NCBI GenBank assembly: GCA_963800395.1
Contig: CAWDBD010000019.1
Location: 62,001 to 126,000 of the forward strand
DNA length: 64,000 nucleotides
Origin: DASSBG01 sp963800395
GTDB taxonomy: Bacteria > Pseudomonadota > Gammaproteobacteria > Xanthomonadales > Rhodanobacteraceae
Reading direction: 5' to 3'
This document shows positions 28,708 to 38,155 of this stretch, one piece after another (position 1 is the first letter of the stretch; each line of letters begins with the position of its first letter). The notes below the pieces were generated by a model, which was not told where the DNA came from, ran no database searches, and worked only from the letters and a program-made list of their open reading frames with translations. The position numbers and the translations under genes were made by a program.

Positions 28708-29664
28708 GTGAGCGACGCACTGATCGTCACCGATGGTCGATTCGGCAACCTGCGCCAGGCGCGTGCCCTGGTGCGGGCGTCCGGCATGTCGGCGGGCGAA
28801 GTAGTGACCGATCTGCGCGCGCCCTGGTCGCAGTTGGCACCCAGACTGCCACGCCTGGCCGGGCTGGCGCAGCGGGGCAACGCTCCGCTGCCCAGCAAGC
28901 CGCCATGGCCGCGATTGGTCGTCGGTTGCGGACGCCAGGCAGCCTGGGTCACCCGATGGCTGCATCTGCAGGCCGGCCAGGCCAGCTTCTGCGTGCAGAT
29001 TCTCAATCCGCGCATCCACAGCAGACACTGGGACCTGCTGATTGCCCCGCAGCATGATGGCGTGCGCGGCGACAATGTCATCAATCCGATCGGATCACTC
29101 AACCCGGTTGATTCGGCATGGCTGGCCAAGGCACGTTCGGATTTCTCCTCGCTGGCCGATTTGCCACAGCCGCGGGTGGCGTTGCTGCTGGGTGGCCCTC
29201 GCCGGGGCGTGCGCTTTGATGCGCAACTGCACCAGGCACTGATGCACGCAGTGACCAGCCATCTGGATGGTAGCGGCAGCATTCTCCTGTGCGCGTCGCC
29301 GCGAACGCCGCCAGCCTTCGCCGAAGCACTGCGCCAGGCACTGGCGGCGCATGTCGGCCAGGCATGGCTGGGGGCCGCAGACGGCGACAATCCCTATCCG
29401 GGACATCTGGCCTGGGCCGACCGCATCGTGGTCACGCCCGACTCGGTCAACATGCTGTCGGAGGCCGCGGCCAGCGGCGCACCGGTACACAGCCTTTCCG
29501 CACCGGGCCTGCCGGCAAGACTGGCACAATTTCACCAGGCCCTGCGTGATGGCGGCTGGCTGCATGACCTCAATGCCCCTGCCGCAACCGCACAACAGCC
29601 TCTGCGTGAAACGCGCGAGATCGCCGGCCTGATGCTGCAGCGGATGCGGGCCCACTTTGCCTGA
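28708..29664 (+). CDS. ELM1/GtrOC1-like family protein
   Basis: A 318-residue protein starting at GTG 28708. Blocks such as VTDGRFGNLRQARALVRAS, LVVGCGRQAAWVTRWL, ILNPRIHSRHWDLLIAPQHD and GDNVINPIGSLNPV, with a later RIVVTPDSVNMLSEAAASGA, match the bacterial homologues of mitochondrial fission protein ELM1. These have a GT-B-like fold and are often near LPS genes. A glycosyltransferase-like role in envelope sugar metabolism is plausible but unproven. It is convergent with glnE. Confidence 0.82.
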   Translation: MSDALIVTDGRFGNLRQARALVRASGMSAGEVVTDLRAPWSQLAPRLPRLAGLAQRGNAPLPSKPPWPRLVVGCGRQAAWVTRWLHLQAGQASFCVQILNPRIHSRHWDLLIAPQHDGVRGDNVINPIGSLNPVDSAWLAKARSDFSSLADLPQPRVALLLGGPRRGVRFDAQLHQALMHAVTSHLDGSGSILLCASPRTPPAFAEALRQALAAHVGQAWLGAADGDNPYPGHLAWADRIVVTPDSVNMLSEAAASGAPVHSLSAPGLPARLAQFHQALRDGGWLHDLNAPAATAQQPLRETREIAGLMLQRMRAHFA

Positions 29665-29736
29665 TTGCCGCAGCGACCCGGACTGACTCCGGCGCCCGCA
29701 TGCTGCGGCGCCTCCGGGATCGGCCGCTGCAGGACG

Positions 29737-32610
29737 CTACGGATCCGATGGCGGGTTCGGGTCCAGCCCGTGCTCATAGGCTAGCCGGGCGATGAGATCA
29801 AGGTGCCGCTGCAGCTCAGGCTCGCGCCGGGCCACGCGCGGTCGCTTGTCCATGGCACAGCGCAATGCACAGGCCAGCAGCGCACCATGGGCCTGGTCCA
29901 GCAGCTGTGACTGCTCCGGACTGAGCAGGCCCGCATCGGCTGCCGCCTTGATCAGGTGGCCCGTGTTGCCACTGACCAGCAAACCCGGATGGCTGTGCGC
30001 ATGGGACAGGACCAGGATCTGCAACAGAAACTCCAGGTCCAGCAAGGCACCATGGCCCTGCTTCAGGTCGATCCGGTCCGCATCCGAGCGATCTCTCTCG
30101 CGCCGCCAGCGCTGGCGCATGCGACTGACCTCCAGACTGACCTGGGCCGGATCGCGCTGCCGCGCCAGCACCACATCACGCCATTGGCCAAAACGCTGCA
30201 TCAGCATGGCATCACCGGCCACCGGGCGCGCGCGGACCAGCGCCTGATGCTCCCAGATCCAGGCGCGGTTCTGCTGGTAGTCGACAAAACCGTCCAGGCT
30301 GGAAACCAGCATGCCCTTGGAGCCATCGGGCCGCAGCCGTGTGTCGACCTCGTAAAGGCGTCCGCCACGCTGGGGGCTGGTAAGCCAGTGCACCACACGT
30401 TGCGCCAGTCGCTGATACCAGCGCACCGCTTCCAGCGGCCGCTCACCATCGCTGCTCTGGCCCATGCGCGACTCGTCATACAGAAAAACCAGATCAAGAT
30501 CTGACGCAAACCCCAGTTCGCTGCCGCCAAGCGAACCATAGGCAATGACCGCAAAGCCATCACCCGTCTCGCTCGCCGGCAGGGACCCGTGGCGTGCGAT
30601 CAGCTCGCGCCGGGCCAGATCCAGCACCTCGTCCACGACCGCTTCGGCCAGCGCGGCCAGCCGCCTGGCGATGGCGGGCGCCGAAGCCTGGCCATCACGG
30701 AAGGCCAGACCCAGACGGAACGCCAGACTGGCGCGCGTCTCGTTGAGCCGCTCCAGATCGGCTTCGGAATGGCGCTCGTCCAGGCTATCAAGCGCATGGC
30801 TTATCTCATCGGCAATGGCGTGTCTCTTGAGGGGCAGTTGATCCATGCGCGGATCGAGCACGTCATCGAGCAGAATGGGCTGCTCGATGACCCGCTCGGC
30901 CAGGAAGGCGCTGTCCGCGAACAGTTCGGCCAGATGCTGACGCGCTGCCGGCTGTTCTTCCAGCAGGGTCAGGTAGGACGAGCGTCTGGCCACCGCCTGC
31001 ACCAGGCTTGCCAGGCGCTCAAGGCAGGCTGCCGGAAACGGGGTCTTGCGTGCCGCACCGATCAGGTGCGGCATCAATCGGTCCAGCCTCTCGGCCGAGC
31101 GCGCCGACATCATCCGTACCGGGGCCGATCGAGCGACCGACAGCAGCGCGCGCCGACCCTGCTCACCCGGCTGAAAGCCGAGATCTGCGACGCGATCAGC
31201 CTCCAGCGCGTTCTGCCTGGCAGCCTGCCACAATCCGACATCACGATCGTCCCCCTGCGGCTCATCGCCCTCGGCATGGGGCAGCAGCAGGTCGGCAAAG
31301 GTGGTCTGCACGAATTCGCGTTGCGCCTGCAACTCGTCTGCCATGGCCGGCCAGTCCTCGAAGCCAAGCGACAGGGCGACCCGACGGCGCGCACGCGCAT
31401 CGTCGGGGATGTCGTGTGTCTGCTGGTCGGCCAGCATCTGAACCGCATTCTCGGCAGCGCGCAGGAACAGATAGGCCTGGCGCAGGCGGCGTGCCGAATC
31501 GGCATCCATGAAGCCACGGTCGGCGCATGCCGCCAGAGCCGGCAACAGGCCGCGCACCCGCAGCGCCGGCTCGCGCCCACCGCGGATCATCTGTATCAGC
31601 TGCACACAGAACTCGACCTCGCGAATGCCGCCCGGGCCATGCTTGAGGTTATCCGACAGGTCCTTGCGAGCGACCTGATCGGCAATCAGCGCCTTCAGCT
31701 TGCGCAAGCCGGCGAAGGCACCGTAGTCAAGATATTTGCGATAGACAAACGGTCGCAACAGATCCAGCAGTTGCTCGCCAGCAGCGGTATCACCAGCCAC
31801 CGGCGCTGCCTTGATCCACGCGTAGCGTTCCCAATCACGCCCTTCGCGCTGGTAGTAATGCTCCATGGCCGCAAACGGCAGGGCCAGACGCCCGGCCTGA
31901 CCGAAGGGCCGCAGGCGCAAGTCGACCCGAGCCACGATGCCGTCGGGCCCGGGGTGCGCAAGCAGATGCACCAGTTTGCGACCCAGGCGGACGAAGTAGT
32001 CCTCGTTGTCCAGCGGCCGGCCACCATCGCTCTGGCCTGGTTCGGCATAGGCCAGTATCAGGTCGATGTCGGAGGAAAAATTGAGTTCTCCGCCACCCAG
32101 CTTGCCCATGCCGACAACCACCAGTTGCTGCGCTTCACCGTCGCCTGATCGCGCCACGCCATGGCGTTCACGCAGGGTCTTGCCGGCAAAGTCGAGCGCC
32201 GAGCGCAGCAAGGCGACATACAGATCAGTGGTCGCATGCAGGGTTGCGGCAACATCGTCGATCGCGTTGACACTGCGCAGGATCAGTCGCAAGGCCTCAC
32301 GCTGGCGCACGCGTCGCAACGCCGCCATGAAGACCGCTTCATCGTCGATGCCATGTACCGCTTCATTGATGCGCTGCGCCAGAGCGGCATCATCGTCCCG
32401 GAACGTCTGCCATGCCGATGCCGCCAACAGCTCGGGTTGGCGACGCAACACGTCAAAACCGAAGTCGCTGGCCAGCAGAACCTTGCGCCAGCAGGCGAGG
32501 GCCTGCGCATCGTCCACGACGCTCACGCCTTGGGCCGCTGCACGCTGGCACAGTGTGTCCCAGCGTTCGTCCAGCCAGGCGTCCAGTTCCAGTTGAGCGT
32601 TTGCAGTCAT
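29737..32610 (-). CDS. glnE: bifunctional glutamine synthetase adenylyltransferase/deadenylase GlnE
   Basis: A 957-residue protein with two nucleotidyltransferase domains. The N-terminal deadenylase has GKLGGGELNFSSDIDLI near residue 175. The C-terminal adenylylase has YGSLGGSELGFASDLDLVF near 680. Each is followed by a helical PII-uridylyltransferase-linker-like domain. It adds or removes AMP on glutamine synthetase in response to PII signals, tuning nitrogen assimilation. The ATG at 32610 gives the usual family N-terminus; the frame is open 65 codons further, across a terminator-like hairpin. It ends 72 bases from the convergent ELM1-like gene. Confidence 0.97.
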   Translation of the reverse strand: MTANAQLELDAWLDERWDTLCQRAAAQGVSVVDDAQALACWRKVLLASDFGFDVLRRQPELLAASAWQTFRDDDAALAQRINEAVHGIDDEAVFMAALRRVRQREALRLILRSVNAIDDVAATLHATTDLYVALLRSALDFAGKTLRERHGVARSGDGEAQQLVVVGMGKLGGGELNFSSDIDLILAYAEPGQSDGGRPLDNEDYFVRLGRKLVHLLAHPGPDGIVARVDLRLRPFGQAGRLALPFAAMEHYYQREGRDWERYAWIKAAPVAGDTAAGEQLLDLLRPFVYRKYLDYGAFAGLRKLKALIADQVARKDLSDNLKHGPGGIREVEFCVQLIQMIRGGREPALRVRGLLPALAACADRGFMDADSARRLRQAYLFLRAAENAVQMLADQQTHDIPDDARARRRVALSLGFEDWPAMADELQAQREFVQTTFADLLLPHAEGDEPQGDDRDVGLWQAARQNALEADRVADLGFQPGEQGRRALLSVARSAPVRMMSARSAERLDRLMPHLIGAARKTPFPAACLERLASLVQAVARRSSYLTLLEEQPAARQHLAELFADSAFLAERVIEQPILLDDVLDPRMDQLPLKRHAIADEISHALDSLDERHSEADLERLNETRASLAFRLGLAFRDGQASAPAIARRLAALAEAVVDEVLDLARRELIARHGSLPASETGDGFAVIAYGSLGGSELGFASDLDLVFLYDESRMGQSSDGERPLEAVRWYQRLAQRVVHWLTSPQRGGRLYEVDTRLRPDGSKGMLVSSLDGFVDYQQNRAWIWEHQALVRARPVAGDAMLMQRFGQWRDVVLARQRDPAQVSLEVSRMRQRWRRERDRSDADRIDLKQGHGALLDLEFLLQILVLSHAHSHPGLLVSGNTGHLIKAAADAGLLSPEQSQLLDQAHGALLACALRCAMDKRPRVARREPELQRHLDLIARLAYEHGLDPNPPSDP

Positions 32611-32682
32611 CGCGCGTGCCGGTTGGAAACCCGCACAGCATAACCGCAAGGCATCGCCGCCTCGATATCCGGGGGCCAGAAC

Positions 32683-32715
32683 AAAAACGGCCCGCCTGAT
32701 GTTCCAGACGGGCCG
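32683..32715 (-). terminator. intrinsic-terminator-like hairpin in the glnE leader
   Basis: An 11-bp stem (CGGCCCGTCTG with its near-complement CAGGCGGGCCG on the minus strand, 6-base loop) is followed on the minus strand by TTTTT (32687-32683). It lies about 75 bases upstream of the glnE start in the direction of glnE transcription, with no other minus-strand gene upstream before the divergent LTA-synthase-like gene. It could stop antisense transcription or act as an attenuator of glnE. Confidence 0.6.
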
Positions 32716-32866
32716 ACCTCCCCGGCGCCCACAGGCGCTGAAACATTGTTTTAACGCATTTTTCAGCTTTTGCCACGTTGCAGTGCACCATTGCCCTGCT
32801 GTCACCTGTTCAGCAAATTGAGTGCATGACTGCGGTACATTGCGAGTTTGCTCTGGGACCGCTGAC

Positions 32867-34747
32867 TTGACGCACTCTGATCACCGCATAGAAGCACCCC
32901 GGCGTCGCCAGCGCTGGGTTCCCTGGCTGCTGGGCCCGGGTCTGGCCATCGCGCTGGTCGCAAGCGTGGCCCTGCTTGATCCCTCGCCGGCGGTCACGCC
33001 ACTGGCCTTGTGGTCGGCGCCGCTGAAGCCCCTGCTCAATGCCTTGCCGTTCCTTCTGCTGGCGGTGCTGCTGGCTGCATGGACCCGACGGATGGTGTTG
33101 TCGTGCTGGCTGGCGTGGCTGTTGGCGGCATTGGTGTACGGCGCCAATGCACTCAAGATGATGAATCTGGCCACGCCGCTGATGCCGGCCGATTTCCGCA
33201 TGCTCGGCCAACTCGAAGGCGGCGGCGGCCACCTGCTGGAAGGTTACCTGCCGCATACGCCGTGGCTGTGGCTGGCGCTGGTGGCCGCGGTGGCGTTCAC
33301 CGCGCTGCTGATCTGGCGTGAACCCCCGCTGCTGCCGCGTCACTTGTGGATTCGCACGGCCAGCGGTGGTGCGTCACTGCTCCTGCTGGTCACCCTCATG
33401 CTGGCCGTGCCGGCCTGGAGCACGGTGTATCGCCCCAGTCTCGGCCTGCAGCCGTGGTCGGCCGGCAACACGGCACGCAGCGCCGGCATGATATCGATGC
33501 TCAACCTGTTCAATCTGCGCTACAGCAGCGCGCAGCCGAAGCCGGATGTCGCCAGCGCCAGGCAGCTCATTGAGCGGGTGAGCCCGCAGTTGCAGTCGGA
33601 TCTTGCCGAGGCTTCCAGTCAGGCACTGCCCGACATCGTGATCGTGCAGAGTGAATCATTCATCGATCCGGGCATTCTGAAAGGCTACGATGCCAACGCC
33701 TTCATACCCGAGCTGGCTCGTCTGCGGCAGACCGGCGAGCACGGCCGGCTGCATGTACCGACCTTCGGCGGCGGCACCATACGCACCGAGTTCGAGGTGC
33801 TCACCGGGATCAGCCTGCGCTATTACCCGGCCATACAATTTCCCTACCTGCAGTTCACGCAAGGCAAGATCCCGAGCCTGGTGCGCACGCTGGAACGGCA
33901 CGGTTACACCACGACCGCCGTACATGCCAATCGGCCCGAGTTCTGGAACCGCACGGCCGCATTCAAGGCACTGGGTTTCCAGCGCTTCATCTCCATGCGC
34001 GACTTCCCCGCCGATGTGCACAAAGATGGCCGCTATGTGTCCGACAAGGACATGACCGACGAGATCCTGCGCCAGCTCAAGGACGGTGGGCCACCGCAGT
34101 TCATCTTTGCCATCAGTATCGAGGCCCATGGCCCCTACGACTACAGCCCGGACATCAACATCGCCGAGCGTGACGCGATCCCGGTGCCAGACGATATCCA
34201 GGGCCAGGCGCGCAAGGACCTGCAGAACTTCATCTACCATGTTCGCCATGCCGATCACGAGCTCGGACGCCTGGCCGACAGCCTGGCCAAACGGAAGCGC
34301 CCCACCCTGCTCATGTTCTACGGTGATCATCTGCCGGCACTGGTACCGGCTTTCCAGGCTGACGGTTTCGACAATGGCGAAGGTTTCTTCATGCAGACCG
34401 TGCCATGGCTGCTGGTGGAGCCCAAGCGGCCGTCCGCTGCCAAGGAGATTCATCACCTGGCGGCGTGGACATTGCCCGGCCTGCTGCTGAACAAGGCAGG
34501 CATTCATGATGAAGCCTGGTTTGACCTCACCGAAACGGTGGCACCCGATCTGGCACAACTGACCCGGGCGCCGGATGCGCCGAAAGCGGAGCCGGGCGCA
34601 GCAGCACAGGTGGATCGTGGCATGGCCAACGCAACCTGGTTGCACATGCGCGGCAAGCTGGCCGCACTGTGGCCTGCATCACCTTCCAGCTCCCGGCAAC
34701 TTGCCAATCGCCCGCTCAGGAGCCATCCTGCAGCCGCAAACCCCTGA
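32867..34747 (+). CDS. LTA synthase/OpgB-family sulfatase-fold phosphotransferase 1
   Basis: About 626 residues from the TTG at 32867 (GGGA upstream); a GTG at 32822 is an alternative. Five N-terminal helices (to about residue 190) precede an alkaline-phosphatase-fold domain. VIVQSESFIDP gives the metal-binding Glu, GGGTIRTEFEVLTG the catalytic Thr, and FYGDHLPAL the late Asp-His pair. Gram-negative relatives transfer phosphoglycerol or phosphoethanolamine to periplasmic glucans or LPS; the substrate here is unknown. A paralogue follows within 12 bases, and the LPS-sugar operon lies downstream. Confidence 0.85.
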   Translation: MTHSDHRIEAPRRRQRWVPWLLGPGLAIALVASVALLDPSPAVTPLALWSAPLKPLLNALPFLLLAVLLAAWTRRMVLSCWLAWLLAALVYGANALKMMNLATPLMPADFRMLGQLEGGGGHLLEGYLPHTPWLWLALVAAVAFTALLIWREPPLLPRHLWIRTASGGASLLLLVTLMLAVPAWSTVYRPSLGLQPWSAGNTARSAGMISMLNLFNLRYSSAQPKPDVASARQLIERVSPQLQSDLAEASSQALPDIVIVQSESFIDPGILKGYDANAFIPELARLRQTGEHGRLHVPTFGGGTIRTEFEVLTGISLRYYPAIQFPYLQFTQGKIPSLVRTLERHGYTTTAVHANRPEFWNRTAAFKALGFQRFISMRDFPADVHKDGRYVSDKDMTDEILRQLKDGGPPQFIFAISIEAHGPYDYSPDINIAERDAIPVPDDIQGQARKDLQNFIYHVRHADHELGRLADSLAKRKRPTLLMFYGDHLPALVPAFQADGFDNGEGFFMQTVPWLLVEPKRPSAAKEIHHLAAWTLPGLLLNKAGIHDEAWFDLTETVAPDLAQLTRAPDAPKAEPGAAAQVDRGMANATWLHMRGKLAALWPASPSSSRQLANRPLRSHPAAANP

Positions 34748-34758
34748 ACCGAACCGTG

Positions 34759-36549
34759 ATGCGCACTGAAGAAAACCGGCCACGGCATGCACGCGCCCTG
34801 GCCAAATTCCTGCTGGTAGTGCTTGCGCTGCTGCTGATGATGGTGCTGTGCAACCGTCTGGACGGCCACCACAACGTGCGCGCCAAGGCTCTGTTCGCGG
34901 GTGACCTTGCACCCTGGACCAATGCCCTGCCGGCGATGATGCTGATGCTGGCCCTGCTCGGGCTGACCCGGAAACTGGCGCTGTCCGTCTGGCTGAGCGT
35001 CCTTGGTACCGCATTGCTGTATGGCATCAGCGCGCTGAAAATGGCTGCCCTGGCCAACCCGCTCACGCGTCAGGATTTCATGCTGATCGGGCAGATTGGC
35101 GGTGACAGCAGTCTGTTCATGCGCTACCTCCCCTGGAGTGGAGGTCTGGTTTTCCTCCTGCTGGCTGCACTTCTGGTGACCTGGGCCCTGGCCGCGTGGG
35201 AACCTCCGCTACTGCACTCGCGCAAACATCTGCGGCTACCCGTGGCAGGCATCAGCGTGGCATTGCTGATCAGTCTTGCCGGCGGGCTGGCGCCTTGGCG
35301 CAGCATCTATGCCTCGGGCACGCTGGACTACCGACCGTGGGAGTCGGCGGCCACCCAGAGTAAACAGCAGGGCATGATCGGCAACCTGATGATGTCCGGC
35401 CTCTACGCGCCCAGCGCGGCTGCCATGATCAGTGACCCGGCACCTGGCAAGGCCCTGTTCGCCGCCCACCAGAATGCCGTGGACCAGCTTATGCAGGAAC
35501 CGCCTGCGGGCGTGCACCCGGACATCATCGTGCTGCAAAGCGAGTCGTTCTTCGACCCGGCCATCATGCATGGCTACCGTGCCGCCGACTGGGTGCCGAA
35601 TCTGCGCCGCCTGCAAGGCCTGGGGCAGCACGGTGACATGCGCGTACCCACCTTTGGTGGCGGCACCATCCGTACCGAATTCGAGGTTCTCCTCGGCCTG
35701 CCGCTGCATTTCTTTCCGCAACTCAACTACCCCTATCTGGGGCTCAAGGGTTCCCGTATTCCGGGTCTTGCACATACCCTGAAAGCCGCTGGCTACAGTA
35801 CGCTGGCGATTCATCCCAACAAGGGCGGCTTCTGGAATCGCATCAGCGTCTTCCGGCGCATGGGCTTTGACCGGTTCATTGACAGCGACAGCCCCGCCTT
35901 CGCGCATGTCACCAGGCTGGGCTACTACACCTCCGACGAAGATCTCACCAACGTGATACTGGCCAACCTGAAGCCATCCGGGCCACCCCAGTTCGTCTTC
36001 GCCATCAGCATGGAAAACCACGGTCCCTACCGCAACATTCCCATCAATCCGGACCGCATTGCCGAGCGCAACGCCATACCCGTTCCCAAGGGCGTTGATC
36101 CCGCCGGTGCACGGATGTTGCGCGACTATCTGCTGCACCAGCGCGATGCTGACCGCGAACTGGGTCGCCTGGCCAACGCCCTGGCAAAGCGTGACCGACC
36201 GGCGCTGCTGGTGTTCTACGGTGACCACCTGCCCGGCCTGGAGGATGGCTACGCCGAGGGCTTCAGGAACGGCAAGCCCGCATACCAGCAAGCGGTACCC
36301 TATCTCCTGATCAGCCCCGGCCAGCCGCAGACGGCAACGCAGCAGGATCTTCCTGCCTGGGCGCTGGGCGCGGAAATCCTCCAGCGTGCGGGCGTTCACG
36401 ACGACGCATGGTTTGACCTGCAACAGGTACTGGAACCGCAGCTTCGAGCCGCCGATTGGCAGCTCGACCACACGCTGACCAGGCAGATGGCCAGCCTCGC
36501 CAACCTGCGCCTGCACAACAAAATGCCCGCTGTGGAAGGTCAACAGTAA
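34759..36549 (+). CDS. LTA synthase/OpgB-family sulfatase-fold phosphotransferase 2
   Basis: A 596-residue paralogue of the preceding gene with the same plan: five helices, then QSESFFDP, GGGTIRTEFEVLLG and FYGDHLPGLED. Catalytic and metal-binding residues are all present, so both copies should be active. The start ATG 34759 lies 11 bases after the first gene's stop, so they are probably co-transcribed. The two may act on different acceptors or in series. The C-terminus ends in a polar helix. Confidence 0.87.
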   Translation: MRTEENRPRHARALAKFLLVVLALLLMMVLCNRLDGHHNVRAKALFAGDLAPWTNALPAMMLMLALLGLTRKLALSVWLSVLGTALLYGISALKMAALANPLTRQDFMLIGQIGGDSSLFMRYLPWSGGLVFLLLAALLVTWALAAWEPPLLHSRKHLRLPVAGISVALLISLAGGLAPWRSIYASGTLDYRPWESAATQSKQQGMIGNLMMSGLYAPSAAAMISDPAPGKALFAAHQNAVDQLMQEPPAGVHPDIIVLQSESFFDPAIMHGYRAADWVPNLRRLQGLGQHGDMRVPTFGGGTIRTEFEVLLGLPLHFFPQLNYPYLGLKGSRIPGLAHTLKAAGYSTLAIHPNKGGFWNRISVFRRMGFDRFIDSDSPAFAHVTRLGYYTSDEDLTNVILANLKPSGPPQFVFAISMENHGPYRNIPINPDRIAERNAIPVPKGVDPAGARMLRDYLLHQRDADRELGRLANALAKRDRPALLVFYGDHLPGLEDGYAEGFRNGKPAYQQAVPYLLISPGQPQTATQQDLPAWALGAEILQRAGVHDDAWFDLQQVLEPQLRAADWQLDHTLTRQMASLANLRLHNKMPAVEGQQ

Positions 36550-36662
36550 GCGGAAAGCGGTGAGCGGTGAGCGGGAAAAGCGGGAGGCGACATTCCTGGT
36601 AGCGCCCCATCCGCTTTTCCCGCTAGCCGCTCACCGCTGCCTGCTCACCGCCACCTGCTCAC
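36549..36662. repeat. GCGGTGAGCGG inverted repeat
   Basis: The left part (about 36556-36596) reads GCGGTGAGCGGTGAGCGGG followed by AAAAGCGGG. The right part (36610-36652) is roughly its complement, with CCGCTTTTCCCGCTAGCCGC and then CTCACCGC. A related stretch lies at 16598-16632. It separates the LTA-synthase-like pair from rfbB and contains no gene. Confidence 0.65.
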
Positions 36663-36717
36663 AGCAATCGCTGCCTTCGGCTACCATGATGCTTTTGACA
36701 GCCCCTGGAATCACGTT

Positions 36718-37773
36718 TTGGACATCAAGACAGTGCTGGTCACCGGCGGCGCCGGCTTTATCGGTGGCAACTTCGTTCACCAGCGTATCGCTGCCGGTGA
36801 ACGCGTCATCAATCTGGACAAGCTGACCTACGCCGGCAATCCCGACACGCTGGCCGACCTGGATGACAATGCACGTCACGTTTTCGTGCACGGCGATATC
36901 GGCGATGCCGACCTGGTCCAGCGCCTGCTGGCAGAATACCGCCCCGATGCCGTGGTCAACTTCGCGGCCGAATCGCATGTCGACCGCTCCATCGACGGGC
37001 CGGCTGCATTCATCGAGACCAACGTGGTCGGCACCCTGTCGCTGCTCGAGAACGTGCGCGACTTCTGGCGCGAACTGGAAGCGCCGCGCCGTGAACCCTT
37101 CCGTTTCCTGCATGTGTCGACCGACGAGGTCTACGGCTCGCTCGGGGACGAAGGCAAGTTCACCGAAAGCACAGCGTATGCGCCCAACTCGCCCTATTCG
37201 GCCTCCAAGGCCGGCTCCGACCACCTGGTGCGGGCGTTTCACCACACCTGGGGCCTGCCGGTGCTTACCACCAACTGCTCCAACAACTACGGCCCCTTCC
37301 AGTTCCCGGAGAAGCTCATTCCGCTGATCATCCAGAAAGCGCTCGCCGGCGAGCCGCTGCCGATCTACGGCGATGGCCGCAACGTGCGCGACTGGCTGTA
37401 TGTGGAAGACCACTGCACCGCCATCCAGCGGGTGCTGGAGGACGGCCGCCCGGGCGAAACCTACAACGTTGGCGGCAATGCCGAGCGCGAGAACATCAGT
37501 GTGGTGAAGACCATCTGCAGCCTGCTGGACGAGCGCCGCCCGCGCGACGATGGAACGCCCCGCGAATCACTGATCACCTTCGTCAAGGACCGTCCCGGCC
37601 ATGACCGCCGCTACGCCATCGATGCCAGCAAGATCGAGCGGGAACTGGGCTGGACACCGAACGAGAATTTCGACAGCGGCATGGCCCGCACCGTCGACTG
37701 GTACCTCGACAACCAGGCGTGGGTCGGGCGGGTGCTCGATGGCAGCTACCGGATGCAGCGACTGGGAGAGTAG
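36718..37773 (+). CDS. rfbB: dTDP-glucose 4,6-dehydratase
   Basis: A 351-residue short-chain dehydrogenase-type enzyme. VTGGAGFIGGNFVH is the NAD-binding loop, LHVSTDEVYGSL the catalytic strand, and YSASKAGSDHLV supplies the Tyr-x3-Lys pair. NCSNNYGPFQFPEKLIPLII is diagnostic for RmlB. It converts dTDP-glucose to the 4-keto-6-deoxy sugar, the second step of dTDP-rhamnose synthesis. It starts at TTG 36718. A 380-base repeat-filled gap separates it from rfbA, which is unusual for this pathway. Confidence 0.97.
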   Translation: MDIKTVLVTGGAGFIGGNFVHQRIAAGERVINLDKLTYAGNPDTLADLDDNARHVFVHGDIGDADLVQRLLAEYRPDAVVNFAAESHVDRSIDGPAAFIETNVVGTLSLLENVRDFWRELEAPRREPFRFLHVSTDEVYGSLGDEGKFTESTAYAPNSPYSASKAGSDHLVRAFHHTWGLPVLTTNCSNNYGPFQFPEKLIPLIIQKALAGEPLPIYGDGRNVRDWLYVEDHCTAIQRVLEDGRPGETYNVGGNAERENISVVKTICSLLDERRPRDDGTPRESLITFVKDRPGHDRRYAIDASKIERELGWTPNENFDSGMARTVDWYLDNQAWVGRVLDGSYRMQRLGE

Positions 37774-37776
37774 GGG

Positions 37777-38090
37777 CCATAGCCCTGCTGCGCAGGACTC
37801 TCCCCAAAACCTTGCTGCGCAACGTTTCGGGCCCCGGCCTGCTCTCCCACACCCCCATCCGCGCCTGAGGGCGCGGATCGCCCCCTGACGCCATAGCCCT
37901 GCTGCGCAGGACTATCCCCAAAACCTTGCTGCGCAACGTTTCGGGCCCCGGCCTGCTCTCCCACACCCCCATCCGCGCCTGAGGGCGCGGATCGCCCCCT
38001 GACTCAGGGGGCTATGGCCATGATGCGCATGTCCAGCTCCGGGACTTTGCTGCGCAAGGGTTCGGGCCCCGGCGCCTGTCCCACGAGTCG
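37777..38090. repeat. two 114-bp tandem repeats plus a partial third, between rfbB and rfbA
   Basis: The unit CCATAGCCCTGCTGCGCAGG... starts at 37777 and again at 37891, nearly identical over 114 bases. A partial copy with CTTTGCTGCGCAAGGGTTCG follows at about 38040-38075. Each unit also contains a GCGCctgaGGGCGC-type hairpin. The core TTGCTGCGCAACGTTTCGGG is the reverse complement of the repeats at 22579-22935. No gene is encoded. Confidence 0.75.
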
Positions 38091-38155
38091 CGTCACACCG
38101 CCCGGCGCGATCTTCCGCTACCATGCGGAACCTGATTCATCAGGAACCCTGATCC

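Noticed and set aside
30589..32148. 519-codon frame opposite glnE
   Set aside because: Codon pattern follows the complementary glnE frame; no domain or ribosome site. Typical high-GC shadow.
29737..32805. N-terminal extension of GlnE by 65 residues
   Set aside because: It crosses a terminator-like hairpin and is unlike the family; the ATG at 32610 fits the normal start.
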